This document shows, in pieces, positions 9,087 to 17,797 of a stretch of DNA of 64,000 nt (within the stretch, counting starts at the first letter, position 1; the number at the start of each line of letters is the position of its first letter). Origin of the DNA: Virgibacillus_N oceani_A (GTDB taxonomy: Bacteria; Bacillota; Bacilli; Bacillales; Amphibacillaceae); NCBI GenBank assembly GCA_041521345.1, contig JBGOHB010000003.1; one strand, given 5' to 3'. Both the position numbers and the translations under genes were made by a program. The notes under the pieces are model-generated. The model did no database searches. It was given only the letters and a program-made list of their open reading frames with translations, and had not been told where the DNA came from.

Positions 9087-9104
9087 AAGGAGGCTTGGGA
9101 GCGA

Positions 9105-10232
9105 GTGCAATCATCAAATAAAAAAACTTGGATTTGGCTGGGCGTTTTGGTGGTGCTGTTTGTAGTTGCCGGTTATTTTTTATCATCAGAACAGCCCAAG
9201 GAATATCCGGGGTATGTTTCCGAGTCTCCTTCCCCAACAGGGACGAAGGCATTTTATACATATTTAGAGGAAAATGCTGAGGTGGAAAGGTGGGAACATG
9301 AACCGGAGCTTTTGCCGGCAGAAGACAATGGTGATTTACTGTTTATGATTGAGCCGTATTTCGTACCTGATCAGGCAGAGATGGCTGAATATATTCGTTA
9401 TATGGAAGCCGGAAATACGATTTTGCTTTTTAAAAATAATCCGGAAGCAATGTTTGACCTGGCTGTAAGACCTGGGTTGGAAATGTCAGATGAAGCGATA
9501 ACGGTAAGAGGACAGCAGGATGAGGAATACGGCGCATTGGTTCATTCACAAATGCGGATAGAGGATGAAAATACAGATGAAGTACTGCTGCAAGATGATG
9601 CTGGCGTTATTGCGCTAGAGCGTTCCTATGGAGATGGCAGTTTAATTGCGGTGAATTCACCGGTGTGGCTGGCAAATGAATACATAACCGAGGAAGAACA
9701 TGTAGAGATTATTTCTCTCCTTATGCAGCAGGAGGAATATAGCAGTATCTTCATTGATGAATATGTTCACGGTGGAGGAAGTGGTCCAACTGCAGTGAGC
9801 ATGTATCCGCAATGGATGCTTGTCCTCGTGTTGCAGCTTGGTGTATTGACATTGCTATGGCTCCTGTCTAAAGGGAAGCGCTTTGGACCGGTACGAACGC
9901 CGAGGGAAGAGATGGTACGCTTTAGCAATGAACAAACGACAGCGCTTGCTGCATGGTACCAGCGAGGCAGGCGATATCAGGATTCACTGCGGCTGCAGGC
10001 TGATTATGTAAAGCTTTTGCTGCAGGAAGAGTGGGGCATCCCTTACCGGAGAAGCTGGCAGGAATCGACGGAGCTGCTGAAACATAAGGTTGAGGAAATA
10101 CCGGCTGAAGAGGTAGGTATGTTTACACTGGAGCTTACGAAACTATTAAACAAGGAATCTGTCAACAAACAGGAATATTTAGCCTGGTCTAAAAAACTCG
10201 ACCGGCTAGTGCGAGAGGTGGAAGAGGAATGA
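9105..10232 (+). CDS. DUF4350 domain membrane protein
   Basis: A 375-residue protein anchored by an N-terminal helix (IWLGVLVVLFVVAGYFL, residues 9-25). An extracytoplasmic DUF4350 domain follows (YVSESPSPTGTKAFYTYLEE; GNTILLFKNNPEA), then a second helix near residues 240-258 (MLVLVLQLGVLTLLWLL) and a cytoplasmic tail with a helical segment from about 280 on. DUF4350 domains resemble GldG-like or GATase-like sensory folds; no enzymatic activity is established. The start is GTG 9105. The stop overlaps the MoxR start in an ATGA arrangement (10229-10232), so the two are probably translationally coupled. Confidence 0.85.
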   Translation: MQSSNKKTWIWLGVLVVLFVVAGYFLSSEQPKEYPGYVSESPSPTGTKAFYTYLEENAEVERWEHEPELLPAEDNGDLLFMIEPYFVPDQAEMAEYIRYMEAGNTILLFKNNPEAMFDLAVRPGLEMSDEAITVRGQQDEEYGALVHSQMRIEDENTDEVLLQDDAGVIALERSYGDGSLIAVNSPVWLANEYITEEEHVEIISLLMQQEEYSSIFIDEYVHGGGSGPTAVSMYPQWMLVLVLQLGVLTLLWLLSKGKRFGPVRTPREEMVRFSNEQTTALAAWYQRGRRYQDSLRLQADYVKLLLQEEWGIPYRRSWQESTELLKHKVEEIPAEEVGMFTLELTKLLNKESVNKQEYLAWSKKLDRLVREVEEE

Positions 10233-11158
10233 ACAGTCAGCTAAGGACCCTAATTAATGCATATGAAGAACGAATTCTTGGTCAGAAAACGAATCTAAGA
10301 TTGTTACTCACTGCTATATTATCAGGCGGGCACGTGTTAATCGAAGGTGTCCCTGGGACGGGAAAAACGCAGATGGTACGAACGTTATCCAATTTAATCG
10401 GCGGAGATTTTAACCGGATTCAGTTTACCCCGGATTTGCTGCCGTCCGATATTACAGGCAGCACGATATTTAACATGAAGGAAAATACGTTTCAGACGGT
10501 GAAGGGGCCGATTTTTGCCAATATTATTTTGGCGGATGAAATTAACCGGACACCTGCCAAAACACAGGCTGCACTCTTGGAGGCAATGGAAGAAAAACAG
10601 GTAACGATTCAGGGAGAGACGTATCCATTGCCGAAAGTGTTTTTCGTAGTGGCAACACAGAATCCAATTGAATTTGAAGGAACATATCCGCTTCCAGAGG
10701 CACAGCAGGATCGGTTTTTATTTAAACTGACGATTGATTTTCCGGAGTTGGAGGAAGAAACGAATGTGCTGAGGCAAGTGCTCGGCCGCCGGAATACGGA
10801 TGAATCGACGGAACCGGTGCTTGATTTGGCGGCATTTCGGACGATTCAGGAAGAGATGGAGGCTGTCACGATTAGTGATGATATTTTAAGCTATATTATG
10901 CAGATGGTGAGGAGAACCCGAGAAAGTGAGTCAATCCGGTTCGGGGCAAGTACGCGGGCGGCGATTTCCATTGCAAAAGCGGCTAAGGCTTGGGCTTATT
11001 TGCTGGAAAGGGATTACGTTACACCGGATGATGTAAAAGTTGTCGCTAAGCCGGCATTAAGGCATCGGATTCAAATTTCTCCGCAAATGGAACTGGAGGG
11101 TGTGAGCCTTGACCAAATCATCGAGGAGCTTGTGGGCCAAGTTACTGTTCCTAGATAA
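10229..11158 (+). CDS. MoxR-family AAA+ ATPase
   Basis: A 309-residue AAA+ protein of the MoxR group. Walker A is GVPGTGKTQ (residues 40-48), Walker B is ILADEINRTPAKTQAALLEA, sensor 1 is VVATQNPIEFEGTYPLPEAQQ, and the arginine-finger region DRFLF follows. The C-terminal lid contains SIRFGASTRAAISIAKAAKA. MoxR ATPases act as chaperones that mature or load partner proteins, usually together with DUF58 or VWA proteins encoded next door, as here. The gene overlaps the upstream gene by 4 bases and the DUF58 gene by 50. Confidence 0.96.
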   Translation: MNSQLRTLINAYEERILGQKTNLRLLLTAILSGGHVLIEGVPGTGKTQMVRTLSNLIGGDFNRIQFTPDLLPSDITGSTIFNMKENTFQTVKGPIFANIILADEINRTPAKTQAALLEAMEEKQVTIQGETYPLPKVFFVVATQNPIEFEGTYPLPEAQQDRFLFKLTIDFPELEEETNVLRQVLGRRNTDESTEPVLDLAAFRTIQEEMEAVTISDDILSYIMQMVRRTRESESIRFGASTRAAISIAKAAKAWAYLLERDYVTPDDVKVVAKPALRHRIQISPQMELEGVSLDQIIEELVGQVTVPR

Positions 11159-12467
11159 GGGGATTTTGCCTTCCAGAAGGCTATTAATTGTTTATTTGCT
11201 GTTGTCTTTAGCATTGTTGCTCTTGTCTATAACAGGGGTTTCCTGGGTGTTTCTTATTTCGGTGAATGTGCTGTTTATCCTGGCATCTTTTCTTGATTTG
11301 TTTTTTGTGCCGAGGCGAAAGGATATACAGACGGTCCGACATGTTCCAGGTGAACTGGAGCGTGGGCTTGGCTACCAGGTGGAAGTAGAGTTTAAAAACA
11401 AGTCCGAGTATCCATGCAGATTTCGTTTCATTGATGACTTGCCGCAATCTTTTGAGCAGCATTTCCCTGTGCTGGGAGTGGCAGATGCTGGTACAGTTAA
11501 CCGGGTTATCTATGAAACACTTGCAACGGTGAGGGGGAAATACGAGCTTAAAAAACTGTATATCCGCTATGCCAGCAGGTTTGGTCTTTGGGAAAAGCAG
11601 ACGGCTGTGCCGCAGCGTGATACGGTAAAAGTGATCCCGGATTTAACGGAGACGAGAAAATTTCTGGAAAATGCCCAACAGTTTTTGCTGCACGAAGGCA
11701 TGAAAATCCGCAGGCATAAGAGTGGTGCGGGAGAATTTTCCCGAGTGAGAAATTATGTCGTTGGTGATGATCCAAGGATGATTAACTGGCGGCAGACGGC
11801 AAAATTGCAGGAAGTTATGACGAATGAGTATGAGCCTGAGCACGGGAAATATATAACCATTTTAATTGACTGTGGGCGCATGATGGGTGCGGAGCTGAAA
11901 AAGGGAAACCGGCTGGAAAAGGCGCTGGAAGCTTCCATCACGGTGGCTGCGGCTGGACTTAAAAATGGTGATTATGTTGGGGTGCTGGCATTTTCCAATG
12001 ACATCAAAGTATATGTGCCTCCGGAAAAAGGCATGGATCAGTTGCAGAAAATCCTGCAGTCTATATATCATATCCAGGCGGATGCAAAGGAATCCAACTA
12101 TGCCGGGGTGCTGGGTTATTTGCAGACTGTGCAGAAAAAACGCAGCTTAATTTTATTGTTTAGCGATATTCATACATTTTTACATGAAGAAAGTACGTTG
12201 CATTATGTATGGCGATTACGGCAAAAGCATTTGTTTCTTATGATCGGGGTTGAAGATGCAGAACTGGAAAAAGAGACAAAACAGTCTCCTGAAAATGTGC
12301 GGCTTGCAATGCGGAAGTCGATTGCCCAGCAGCAGGTGCAGCTGAAGAAACGGGAAAAAGTAAAATGGGAAGCGCAAGGACTTGTGATGATCGAAGCAAA
12401 GGAAGAAAGGCTGGCAACAGAAGCAGTATCCCAGTATATTCACTGGATGAATCAGGGATTGCTGTGA
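11109..12467 (+). CDS. DUF58 (VWA-like) domain protein
   Basis: A 452-residue protein with two adjoining N-terminal membrane helices (about residues 25-70) and a DUF58 core, GDDPRMINWRQTAKLQEVMTN, near residue 220. A VWA-like fold follows, in which the MIDAS position reads DCGRM rather than DxSxS. DUF58 proteins are the usual partners of MoxR ATPases. The start is TTG 11109, which has a strong GGAGGG site (11095-11100) at 8-base spacing. This makes a 50-base out-of-frame overlap with the MoxR gene and suggests coupled translation. Alternative TTG codons downstream have worse spacing. The exact cellular role is unknown. Confidence 0.93.
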   Translation: MTKSSRSLWAKLLFLDKGILPSRRLLIVYLLLSLALLLLSITGVSWVFLISVNVLFILASFLDLFFVPRRKDIQTVRHVPGELERGLGYQVEVEFKNKSEYPCRFRFIDDLPQSFEQHFPVLGVADAGTVNRVIYETLATVRGKYELKKLYIRYASRFGLWEKQTAVPQRDTVKVIPDLTETRKFLENAQQFLLHEGMKIRRHKSGAGEFSRVRNYVVGDDPRMINWRQTAKLQEVMTNEYEPEHGKYITILIDCGRMMGAELKKGNRLEKALEASITVAAAGLKNGDYVGVLAFSNDIKVYVPPEKGMDQLQKILQSIYHIQADAKESNYAGVLGYLQTVQKKRSLILLFSDIHTFLHEESTLHYVWRLRQKHLFLMIGVEDAELEKETKQSPENVRLAMRKSIAQQQVQLKKREKVKWEAQGLVMIEAKEERLATEAVSQYIHWMNQGLL

Positions 12468-12500
12468 TGGGAAGTGCTTGTCACCACCCGAATTTTGTAA

Positions 12501-12540
12501 CGGTGATGGGTACTGAGCTAAATGCTCGTCCCACCGTAAA
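12501..12540. repeat. Palindromic dispersed repeat, copy A
   Basis: ACGGTG-ATGGG and CCCA-CCGT flank a core reading TACTGAGCTAAATGCTCGT, giving an imperfect hairpin in the 148-base gap after the DUF58 gene. Near-identical cores occur at 28244-28271 and, more divergent, at 14399-14421. Confidence 0.6.
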
Positions 12541-12615
12541 GATATGTCATTTCCCGGGAAATGTTGAGTTTTGTCGAGGGGTTGTAGGGTGTCTGAAGAG
12601 GAAGTGGGTGATGAA

Positions 12616-13587
12616 ATGAACATGAGGCAGTTTGTGAAACGGCACCGAGAGGATTGGAAACGACTCGAGGAGTATGCCGAACTTTTGCGGAAAAAAGGAA
12701 GAAAGGTGACAGGGGAGGATATTTCTGCATTTCAGCGGCTTTATCAAAAGGCCGCGCAGCACTTATCTTATAGTCAGACTTATTTTCCCGATGAAGCGGT
12801 TACGAGATATTTAAACGGGCTTGTTTCCAAATCGCATAATCTGTTGTATAAAGATCAGGTGACCAGCTTTCAGCAAATACGGTATTTTTTCAGTACAAAG
12901 TTTGTTGGACTGTTGCTGGAACAATGGAAATTTATTGTGGTTGCCATGCTGTTGTTTATGTTTGGTTTGATGGCGGCTTTTCTTGCGGTCGTGGAGGATC
13001 CGCTCCACTTTTATGCTGTGATGCCGGATGAGATGGCTGGTGGGGTTGACCCTGAGCAAATTGGTGAGGGGTTTGATGCGATTGATTCTTCATTAATGTC
13101 CGCTCAAATTATGACGAATAATATTCAGGTTGCGATTTTGGCATTTGCTAGTGGAATTACTTTAGGACTTGGTACCATTTATATTCTTGTTTATAATGGA
13201 TTAATTGTTGGCGGTCTGGCCGCTGTATACTGGCATGCAGGCATGACCTATGATTTCTGGGCCTTCATTGTACCGCATGGCATGGTGGAACTGGCAGCGA
13301 TTTTCATTGCCGGTGGAGCAGGACTTTTAATGGGCTACAAGCTGTTCGTGCCAGGCGAGTATACCAGGGGCTATCAATTGAAGGAAAATGCCAAGCGGTC
13401 GGTGCAACTTTTCCTCGGTACGATTCCTTTGTTCATTATAGCCGGTATGATTGAAGGATTTATTACCCCGGCTGACCTTTCACTGGAAATAAAATATATT
13501 GTAGCATTAGTGACTGTCATCGGGTTATTACTCTATATTATTTGGGGTAAGCTGTTATTGGATAAGAGAAGATGGAAGGAAAGTTGA
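12616..13587 (+). CDS. SpoIIM-superfamily (DUF95) membrane protein
   Basis: A 323-residue membrane protein. A cytoplasmic N-terminal helical part (FVKRHREDWKRLEEYAELL) precedes about five to six membrane helices. The motif TNNIQVAILAFASGITLGLGT with a later PHGMVELAAIFIAGGAGL is characteristic of the SpoIIM/DUF95 superfamily. It is not the engulfment protein SpoIIM itself but the version found with MoxR, DUF58 and RDD genes. The start at ATG 12616 agrees with family N-termini beginning shortly before FVKRH. Eleven bases separate its stop from the RDD gene. Confidence 0.88.
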   Translation: MNMRQFVKRHREDWKRLEEYAELLRKKGRKVTGEDISAFQRLYQKAAQHLSYSQTYFPDEAVTRYLNGLVSKSHNLLYKDQVTSFQQIRYFFSTKFVGLLLEQWKFIVVAMLLFMFGLMAAFLAVVEDPLHFYAVMPDEMAGGVDPEQIGEGFDAIDSSLMSAQIMTNNIQVAILAFASGITLGLGTIYILVYNGLIVGGLAAVYWHAGMTYDFWAFIVPHGMVELAAIFIAGGAGLLMGYKLFVPGEYTRGYQLKENAKRSVQLFLGTIPLFIIAGMIEGFITPADLSLEIKYIVALVTVIGLLLYIIWGKLLLDKRRWKES

Positions 13588-13597
13588 GGAGAAGTGC

Positions 13598-14389
13598 ATG
13601 AAACAAGAACAGATAGATATTAACACACCGGAATTTGTTTCCCTTCAATTCAGCCTAGCCGGCCTGGGATCGAGAGCAGCGGCAATGATTATTGACCAAG
13701 TAATCGTAACACTTGCTAATATAGCACTTGTTTTAATGCTTGTGTTTTCAACGAGTAATAATATATGGGTTATGATGGATTCGGGCTGGTTGATAGCTAC
13801 TTTTATCATAGCCATATTCGTCATAAATTGGGGTTATTTTTTTGCGGCTGAATATTTCTTTAATGGGAAAACGGTTGGAAAGCATATGGTCGGGATTCGT
13901 GTTATTCAGGAAAATGGGCACAGTATTACATGGATATCAGCACTGATCCGAAATCTGCTGCGTATCATTGACATGCTGCCGACGAGTTATTTCTTGGGAA
14001 TTATTCTTGTGTTTTTTCATTCGAAACACAAGCGGCTGGGTGATATGGCTGCAGGAACGGTTGTCGTGCTTGAGGATAGTAGGAAACGGAAGAAAAAATC
14101 AGCGATGGATAAGGAAATGGAACATCGCGGCCTTAATAAGGATAGTATTTATATAGATAACCTAGCCTATAATACACTTGGATCAAAGGAATATAATTTG
14201 CTGCGGACATACAGTTCCAAACTTATCGAGCTGCGTGATGTCCAGCGGAGCCAGCTCACGATAGAGATGGCGGAAATTTTGCTGCCGAAAATCGGTTTAG
14301 AAACAAAAGGAAAATCAGTTTACGAGTTGGAAAACGTGCTGCTTGTGTTATATTTAAAAATGAAAGAAGACTGGGAGTTTGAGTTGTAG
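13598..14389 (+). CDS. RDD-family membrane protein, last gene of the operon
   Basis: A 263-residue protein. Residues 10-160 form an RDD domain with AGLGSRAAAMIIDQ (the Arg and Asp pair), helices near 30-50 and 68-90, the loop FNGKTVGKHMVGIRV, and KHKRLGDMAAGTVVV. The ~100-residue soluble tail after it (from about 165) is helical, with ELRDVQRSQLTIEMAEILLPK. RDD proteins are small membrane proteins; some act as Na+/H+ antiporters, but that is not established for this operon type. ATG 13598 follows GAGGAGAAGTGC. Confidence 0.9.
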   Translation: MKQEQIDINTPEFVSLQFSLAGLGSRAAAMIIDQVIVTLANIALVLMLVFSTSNNIWVMMDSGWLIATFIIAIFVINWGYFFAAEYFFNGKTVGKHMVGIRVIQENGHSITWISALIRNLLRIIDMLPTSYFLGIILVFFHSKHKRLGDMAAGTVVVLEDSRKRKKKSAMDKEMEHRGLNKDSIYIDNLAYNTLGSKEYNLLRTYSSKLIELRDVQRSQLTIEMAEILLPKIGLETKGKSVYELENVLLVLYLKMKEDWEFEL

Positions 14390-14398
14390 AGGGATGGC

Positions 14399-14421
14399 TG
14401 GGACTGCACTAAAAGCCCTAC
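14399..14421. repeat. Divergent copy B of the dispersed repeat
   Basis: TGGGACTGCACTAAAAGCCC (14399-14418) matches the left half of the copy at 28244-28271 with small differences, but its right arm is degenerate. It lies just after the end of the seven-gene operon. Confidence 0.4.
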
Positions 14422-14561
14422 CGCAAAGCAATTGTCACACCTGGAAAATCGTCAATTTTTTTGTCGAATGGTCTGGTAGTCTTCTTCATTTACGCCCATT
14501 AAGGCCATCATCATAAAGTGACAATGTAAATAGAATAACTTCTATAAGGAGCGGAACACCA

Positions 14562-15494
14562 ATGGTAACTCAAATTAATTTAGGGAAATCTGATGTCTCT
14601 GTAACCCCTGTAGGTCTTGGCACAAATGCTGTCGGAGGCCATAATATTTATCCGAATATCCTGGATGAAGAGGAAGGAAAAAATACGGTTCGAGCTGCAC
14701 TCGATCATGGGATCAATCACCTTGATACTGCATCCATGTATGGTTTGGGTCGTTCAGAAGAGCTCATCGGTGAGGTAGCAAAGGAATATCAGCGAGAGTA
14801 TATCGTGATTGCTACAAAAGGCGGTATTAAATTTGAGGGAGACAACAGCGTAACGGACAACACTCCTTCTTTTCTAAAGCAGGACGTAGAGAAAAGCCTG
14901 CGACGCCTGAAAACTGATTACATCGATTTATATTATATTCATTATCCAGATGAGGATACGCCGAAAGATGAAGCAGTTGGTGCGTTAAAAGCATTACAGG
15001 ACGAGGGGAAAATCCGTTCCATCGGTGTCTCCAATTTCTCAATAGATCAGTTGAAGGAAGCGAATAAAGATGGGTATGTGGACGTTTTGCAGGGCGAATA
15101 TAATCTGCTGAAACGAGAAGCTGAAGAAATCTATTTTCCATATACTGCACAAGAAAATATCACATTTATCCCTTTCTTTCCGCTTGAATCCGGCCTATTG
15201 GCAGGAAAATATGATGAGAATATGACTTTTACGGATCTCCGTGCAAACAAACCGAGCTTTCAGGGGGAGAACTTCAAACTCAACTTGGAAAAAGTCGGAC
15301 AGCTTCGTGGAATAGCTGAAGCAAAAGGAGCAGATATTGCACATGTCGTGCTTGCCTGGTATTTCTCACGCCCTTCTCTTGACGCCATCATTCCCGGTGC
15401 AAAACGTCCGGAACAGGTGAGGAACAATTTGAAAGTGAGTGACGTGCATTTAACAGAGGAAGAAATCGAACAGATTAATAAGATTTTTTCATAA
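14562..15494 (+). CDS. Aldo/keto reductase
   Basis: A 310-residue NADPH-dependent oxidoreductase of the AKR superfamily with a (beta/alpha)8 barrel. The catalytic set is visible: DTASMYGLGRSEELIG (Asp and Tyr), IATKGG (Lys) and YYIHYPD (His). The phosphate-binding end IPGAKRPEQVRNN is also present. The substrate is not predictable; similarity to the IolS/YqkF type is likely. ATG 14562 follows AAGGAG with good spacing. The gene is monocistronic, convergent with the aldolase gene, and shares a terminator with it. Confidence 0.93.
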   Translation: MVTQINLGKSDVSVTPVGLGTNAVGGHNIYPNILDEEEGKNTVRAALDHGINHLDTASMYGLGRSEELIGEVAKEYQREYIVIATKGGIKFEGDNSVTDNTPSFLKQDVEKSLRRLKTDYIDLYYIHYPDEDTPKDEAVGALKALQDEGKIRSIGVSNFSIDQLKEANKDGYVDVLQGEYNLLKREAEEIYFPYTAQENITFIPFFPLESGLLAGKYDENMTFTDLRANKPSFQGENFKLNLEKVGQLRGIAEAKGADIAHVVLAWYFSRPSLDAIIPGAKRPEQVRNNLKVSDVHLTEEEIEQINKIFS

Positions 15495-15501
15495 CAAAAA
15501 A

Positions 15502-15526
15502 GGGAGCGGTCATTAAAACCGCTCCC
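15502..15526. terminator. Terminator shared by the aldo/keto reductase and aldolase genes
   Basis: GGGAGCGGT (15502-15510) pairs with ACCGCTCCC (15518-15526) over a 7-base loop. On the minus strand the stem is followed by TTTTTTG, so it is a strong terminator for the aldolase gene. Confidence 0.9.
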
Positions 15527-15552
15527 GTAGTCAAAACCCTCCATGCAAAATG

Positions 15553-16437
15553 TTACTCAGACGCTTCGTAAATGGATTCTACTGCTTTCTCCAACGCTGC
15601 ATTAAATTCTTCGTCTGACTGGTTAAAATTCAGATCCTGGCTTAAGGCTCTGGAGAAGCTGGCAATCAGTCCATCATTTTCTTTTAGTTTGTCGTTGGCG
15701 TCTTCTGTGGAATATCCACCGGAAAGGGCTACAACACGTATCACTCTTGGATGGTCAATGAGCTCTTTGTACAAGTTTGCTTGTGATGGAATTGTTAATT
15801 TCAGCATCACATTTTCATCATCATTTAGGCTGTTTAGGTGACCGAGAAGTTCTGTTTTTAGTGCTTCCTCGATCTTTTCTTTTTCCGGACTGTTAATATC
15901 CACTTCCGGTTCAATGATTGGAACGAGGTCTGCAGCTAAAATCTTTCTTCCAATTTCAAATTGCTGCTCCACCACTTCTTTAATGCCTTCCGGGTTGGCC
16001 TTTTTAATAACAGAGCGCATTTTTGTACCAAAAATATGTCGTTCATTGGCACGTTTCAGTATTTCGTCCAAATCGTTGATCGGTTTCATCAGCTGCACGC
16101 CGCCGGACTCTTCAGCAAGGCCTTTATCCACTTTTAGAAAAGGGGCAATGCCTTTCTTTTCAGCCAGGTAATCACCTGTATACATTCCTTCTATTTTGCT
16201 ATCCATTGTTTGTTCAAACAGGATAGCGCCTAAAATTTTATCTGAATCAAAAGCTGGGGATGTGATAATTCTTTTCCGCATTTCGTGTACTAAGTCGAAC
16301 ATTTCATCCTCGTTGGCATACGCATCTTCTTCAACACCGTATAAAGCCAGTGCTTTCGGTGTGCTTCCCCCACTCTGGTCCAGTGCTGCAATAAAACCTT
16401 TTCCATTTTTGACTTTTTCGAATTGGGTTTGATTCAT
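15553..16437 (-). CDS. fda: Class I fructose-bisphosphate aldolase
   Basis: A 294-residue Schiff-base aldolase of the bacterial class I type (length close to staphylococcal FdaB). It interconverts fructose 1,6-bisphosphate with glyceraldehyde-3-phosphate and dihydroxyacetone phosphate. Motifs include KGFIAALDQSGGSTPKAL at the N-terminus, a KMRSVIKKANPEGI segment, PIIEPEVDI, LKLTIPSQ and VVALSGGYS near the C-terminus. The start at 16437 is set by a GGAGTGG site just upstream; the frame could extend 36 codons further, but those residues look non-coding. It is a single gene ending in a strong terminator. Confidence 0.93.
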   Translation of the reverse strand: MNQTQFEKVKNGKGFIAALDQSGGSTPKALALYGVEEDAYANEDEMFDLVHEMRKRIITSPAFDSDKILGAILFEQTMDSKIEGMYTGDYLAEKKGIAPFLKVDKGLAEESGGVQLMKPINDLDEILKRANERHIFGTKMRSVIKKANPEGIKEVVEQQFEIGRKILAADLVPIIEPEVDINSPEKEKIEEALKTELLGHLNSLNDDENVMLKLTIPSQANLYKELIDHPRVIRVVALSGGYSTEDANDKLKENDGLIASFSRALSQDLNFNQSDEEFNAALEKAVESIYEASE

Positions 16438-16740
16438 TATTTCCACTCCTTTTACCGTAATGTTGCCGACTTTATCAGCATAAAAAGTATTGAAGTTACA
16501 TTTATATCTACATTGTAGCATTTTTGGAGCAAAGGTAATAGTCAAGTGTAGATAGAACTGCTGACAAGGTGGGTTGTGTTTTTTTCTGTCTTCATAATTT
16601 CAACCACTTCGCTAGCTGACCGTGAGTATAATAGCTTGAACAAAATATTAGGAACAATGAACTATTAAGGTTCAAGATTTTCTCTAAACCGTCAGTAAAT
16701 TCAAGTTGCAAAAATTATCTAAAGTAATCAATCTGTTTAA

Positions 16741-16769
16741 TTGAGAATTATTATCATTTAGTGTATATT
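16741..16769 (+). promoter_or_regulatory. Sigma-A promoter overlapped by a near-consensus Fur box
   Basis: TTGAGA (16741-16746) and TATATT (16764-16769) are 17 bases apart. Inside them, TGAGAAT-T-ATTATCA (16742-16756) matches the 7-1-7 Fur consensus TGATAATNATTATCA at all but one defined position. The site covers the -35 box and spacer, where Fur bound with iron would block polymerase. Confidence 0.82.
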
Positions 16770-16810
16770 AGACAGTAACGATATAAACAATGGAGTAAGG
16801 AGAATATAAA

Positions 16811-17527
16811 ATGCAAATATATTGGACTAAAATAAATAAGATTATTGAAGAAACGCCTGAGGTTAAAACGTACTTGCTTGACTGTCCGGAAGGCTATACT
16901 TGGGAAGAAGGTTCTCACATCCATTTTGCACTGGAAGGTTTTAATGTCGGAGATAAACCAAACCGAAGCCTGATTCGCCATATGTCCATCTCCACTTTAC
17001 CGCAAGAAAATTCAATCGGCATCACAACACGTATCAGAGAGCAGTGCTCTGAATTTAAAACGATTTTAAGAAATTTTGAAGTCGGCAATGAAGTTGCAGT
17101 ATTTAAAACGCATTCGAATGTACCGCTTAAAAGAGAAAACAAAAATGTTTACCTGCTCTCTTCAGGTGTCGGTTTGGCAACTTTCAGACCGCTTGTGCTT
17201 GATTATTTTGAACGTGCTAACAGTGTCAATCACATGCATTCCTTGAATATCGATTCATCAAAGGATTTCTTATTCACTAATATTTTTGAACCCACACCTG
17301 ACAAGAAGTTCACATCACAGTTTGTCGATAACCGTAAGAACTACTATGAAGAAGTGAAAAATCTTGCTGCAGACAAGCATGGACTCTTCTATGTTGTCGG
17401 CAGTGATGAGTTCCTTGTACAGAACATTGAAGTATTACGTGAGCAAGGCATCAAGCCGGAACAGATTATGCTCGACAAACATGAACAAGAACTGCCTGAA
17501 TTTTTATCATTTGATTTGTCAATTTAA
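16811..17527 (+). CDS. Flavin/ferredoxin-reductase-like oxidoreductase, predicted iron-regulated
   Basis: A 238-residue protein with the two-domain plan of the ferredoxin-NADP reductase family. Residues 1-100 form a flavin-binding barrel in which NRSLIRHMSIST takes the place of the usual RxYS motif, followed by GITTRI. Residues 110-235 form the nucleotide domain with YLLSSGVGLATFRPL and YVVGSDEFLVQN. It has no iron-sulphur cysteine cluster. The ATG follows GGAGTAAGGAG at 16792-16802. The overlapping Fur box suggests induction on iron starvation, so a role in reducing ferric siderophore, haem or a monooxygenase partner is a reasonable inference. No siderophore or haem genes lie next to it. Confidence 0.8.
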   Translation: MQIYWTKINKIIEETPEVKTYLLDCPEGYTWEEGSHIHFALEGFNVGDKPNRSLIRHMSISTLPQENSIGITTRIREQCSEFKTILRNFEVGNEVAVFKTHSNVPLKRENKNVYLLSSGVGLATFRPLVLDYFERANSVNHMHSLNIDSSKDFLFTNIFEPTPDKKFTSQFVDNRKNYYEEVKNLAADKHGLFYVVGSDEFLVQNIEVLREQGIKPEQIMLDKHEQELPEFLSFDLSI

Positions 17528-17590
17528 GCGAGGCAAAATATTGGTAAATACGAAATAGGTGTTCCATGAAAGGTTGCGATTATGGAGCAA

Positions 17591-17633
17591 ACAGGATAGC
17601 ACTTTCTGTAATGATTTTTACGTGCTATCTTGT
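17591..17633 (+). terminator. Terminator of the flavin reductase gene
   Basis: ACAGGATAGCAC (17591-17602) pairs with GTGCTATCTTGT (17622-17633) with one G-U pair, followed by TTTTGTTTT. Confidence 0.85.
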
Positions 17634-17797
17634 TTTTGTTTTATTATTTGGAGAATCGGTTGTTTGTTATTTTTCACCCTATTATCCTTCTGAATAACCA
17701 TATATAAACTATAAGTTACTTTGGTTCGTTTTCGCAATGAATAAAGTTCCTTTTCCGGATCAAACTAAAAGAAAATTCGTTGAAGGGATTTTTCCTT

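Noticed and set aside
8680..9261. 193-codon open frame on the minus strand
   Set aside because: Overlaps the DUF4129 and DUF4350 genes in antisense; no motif and no start signal.
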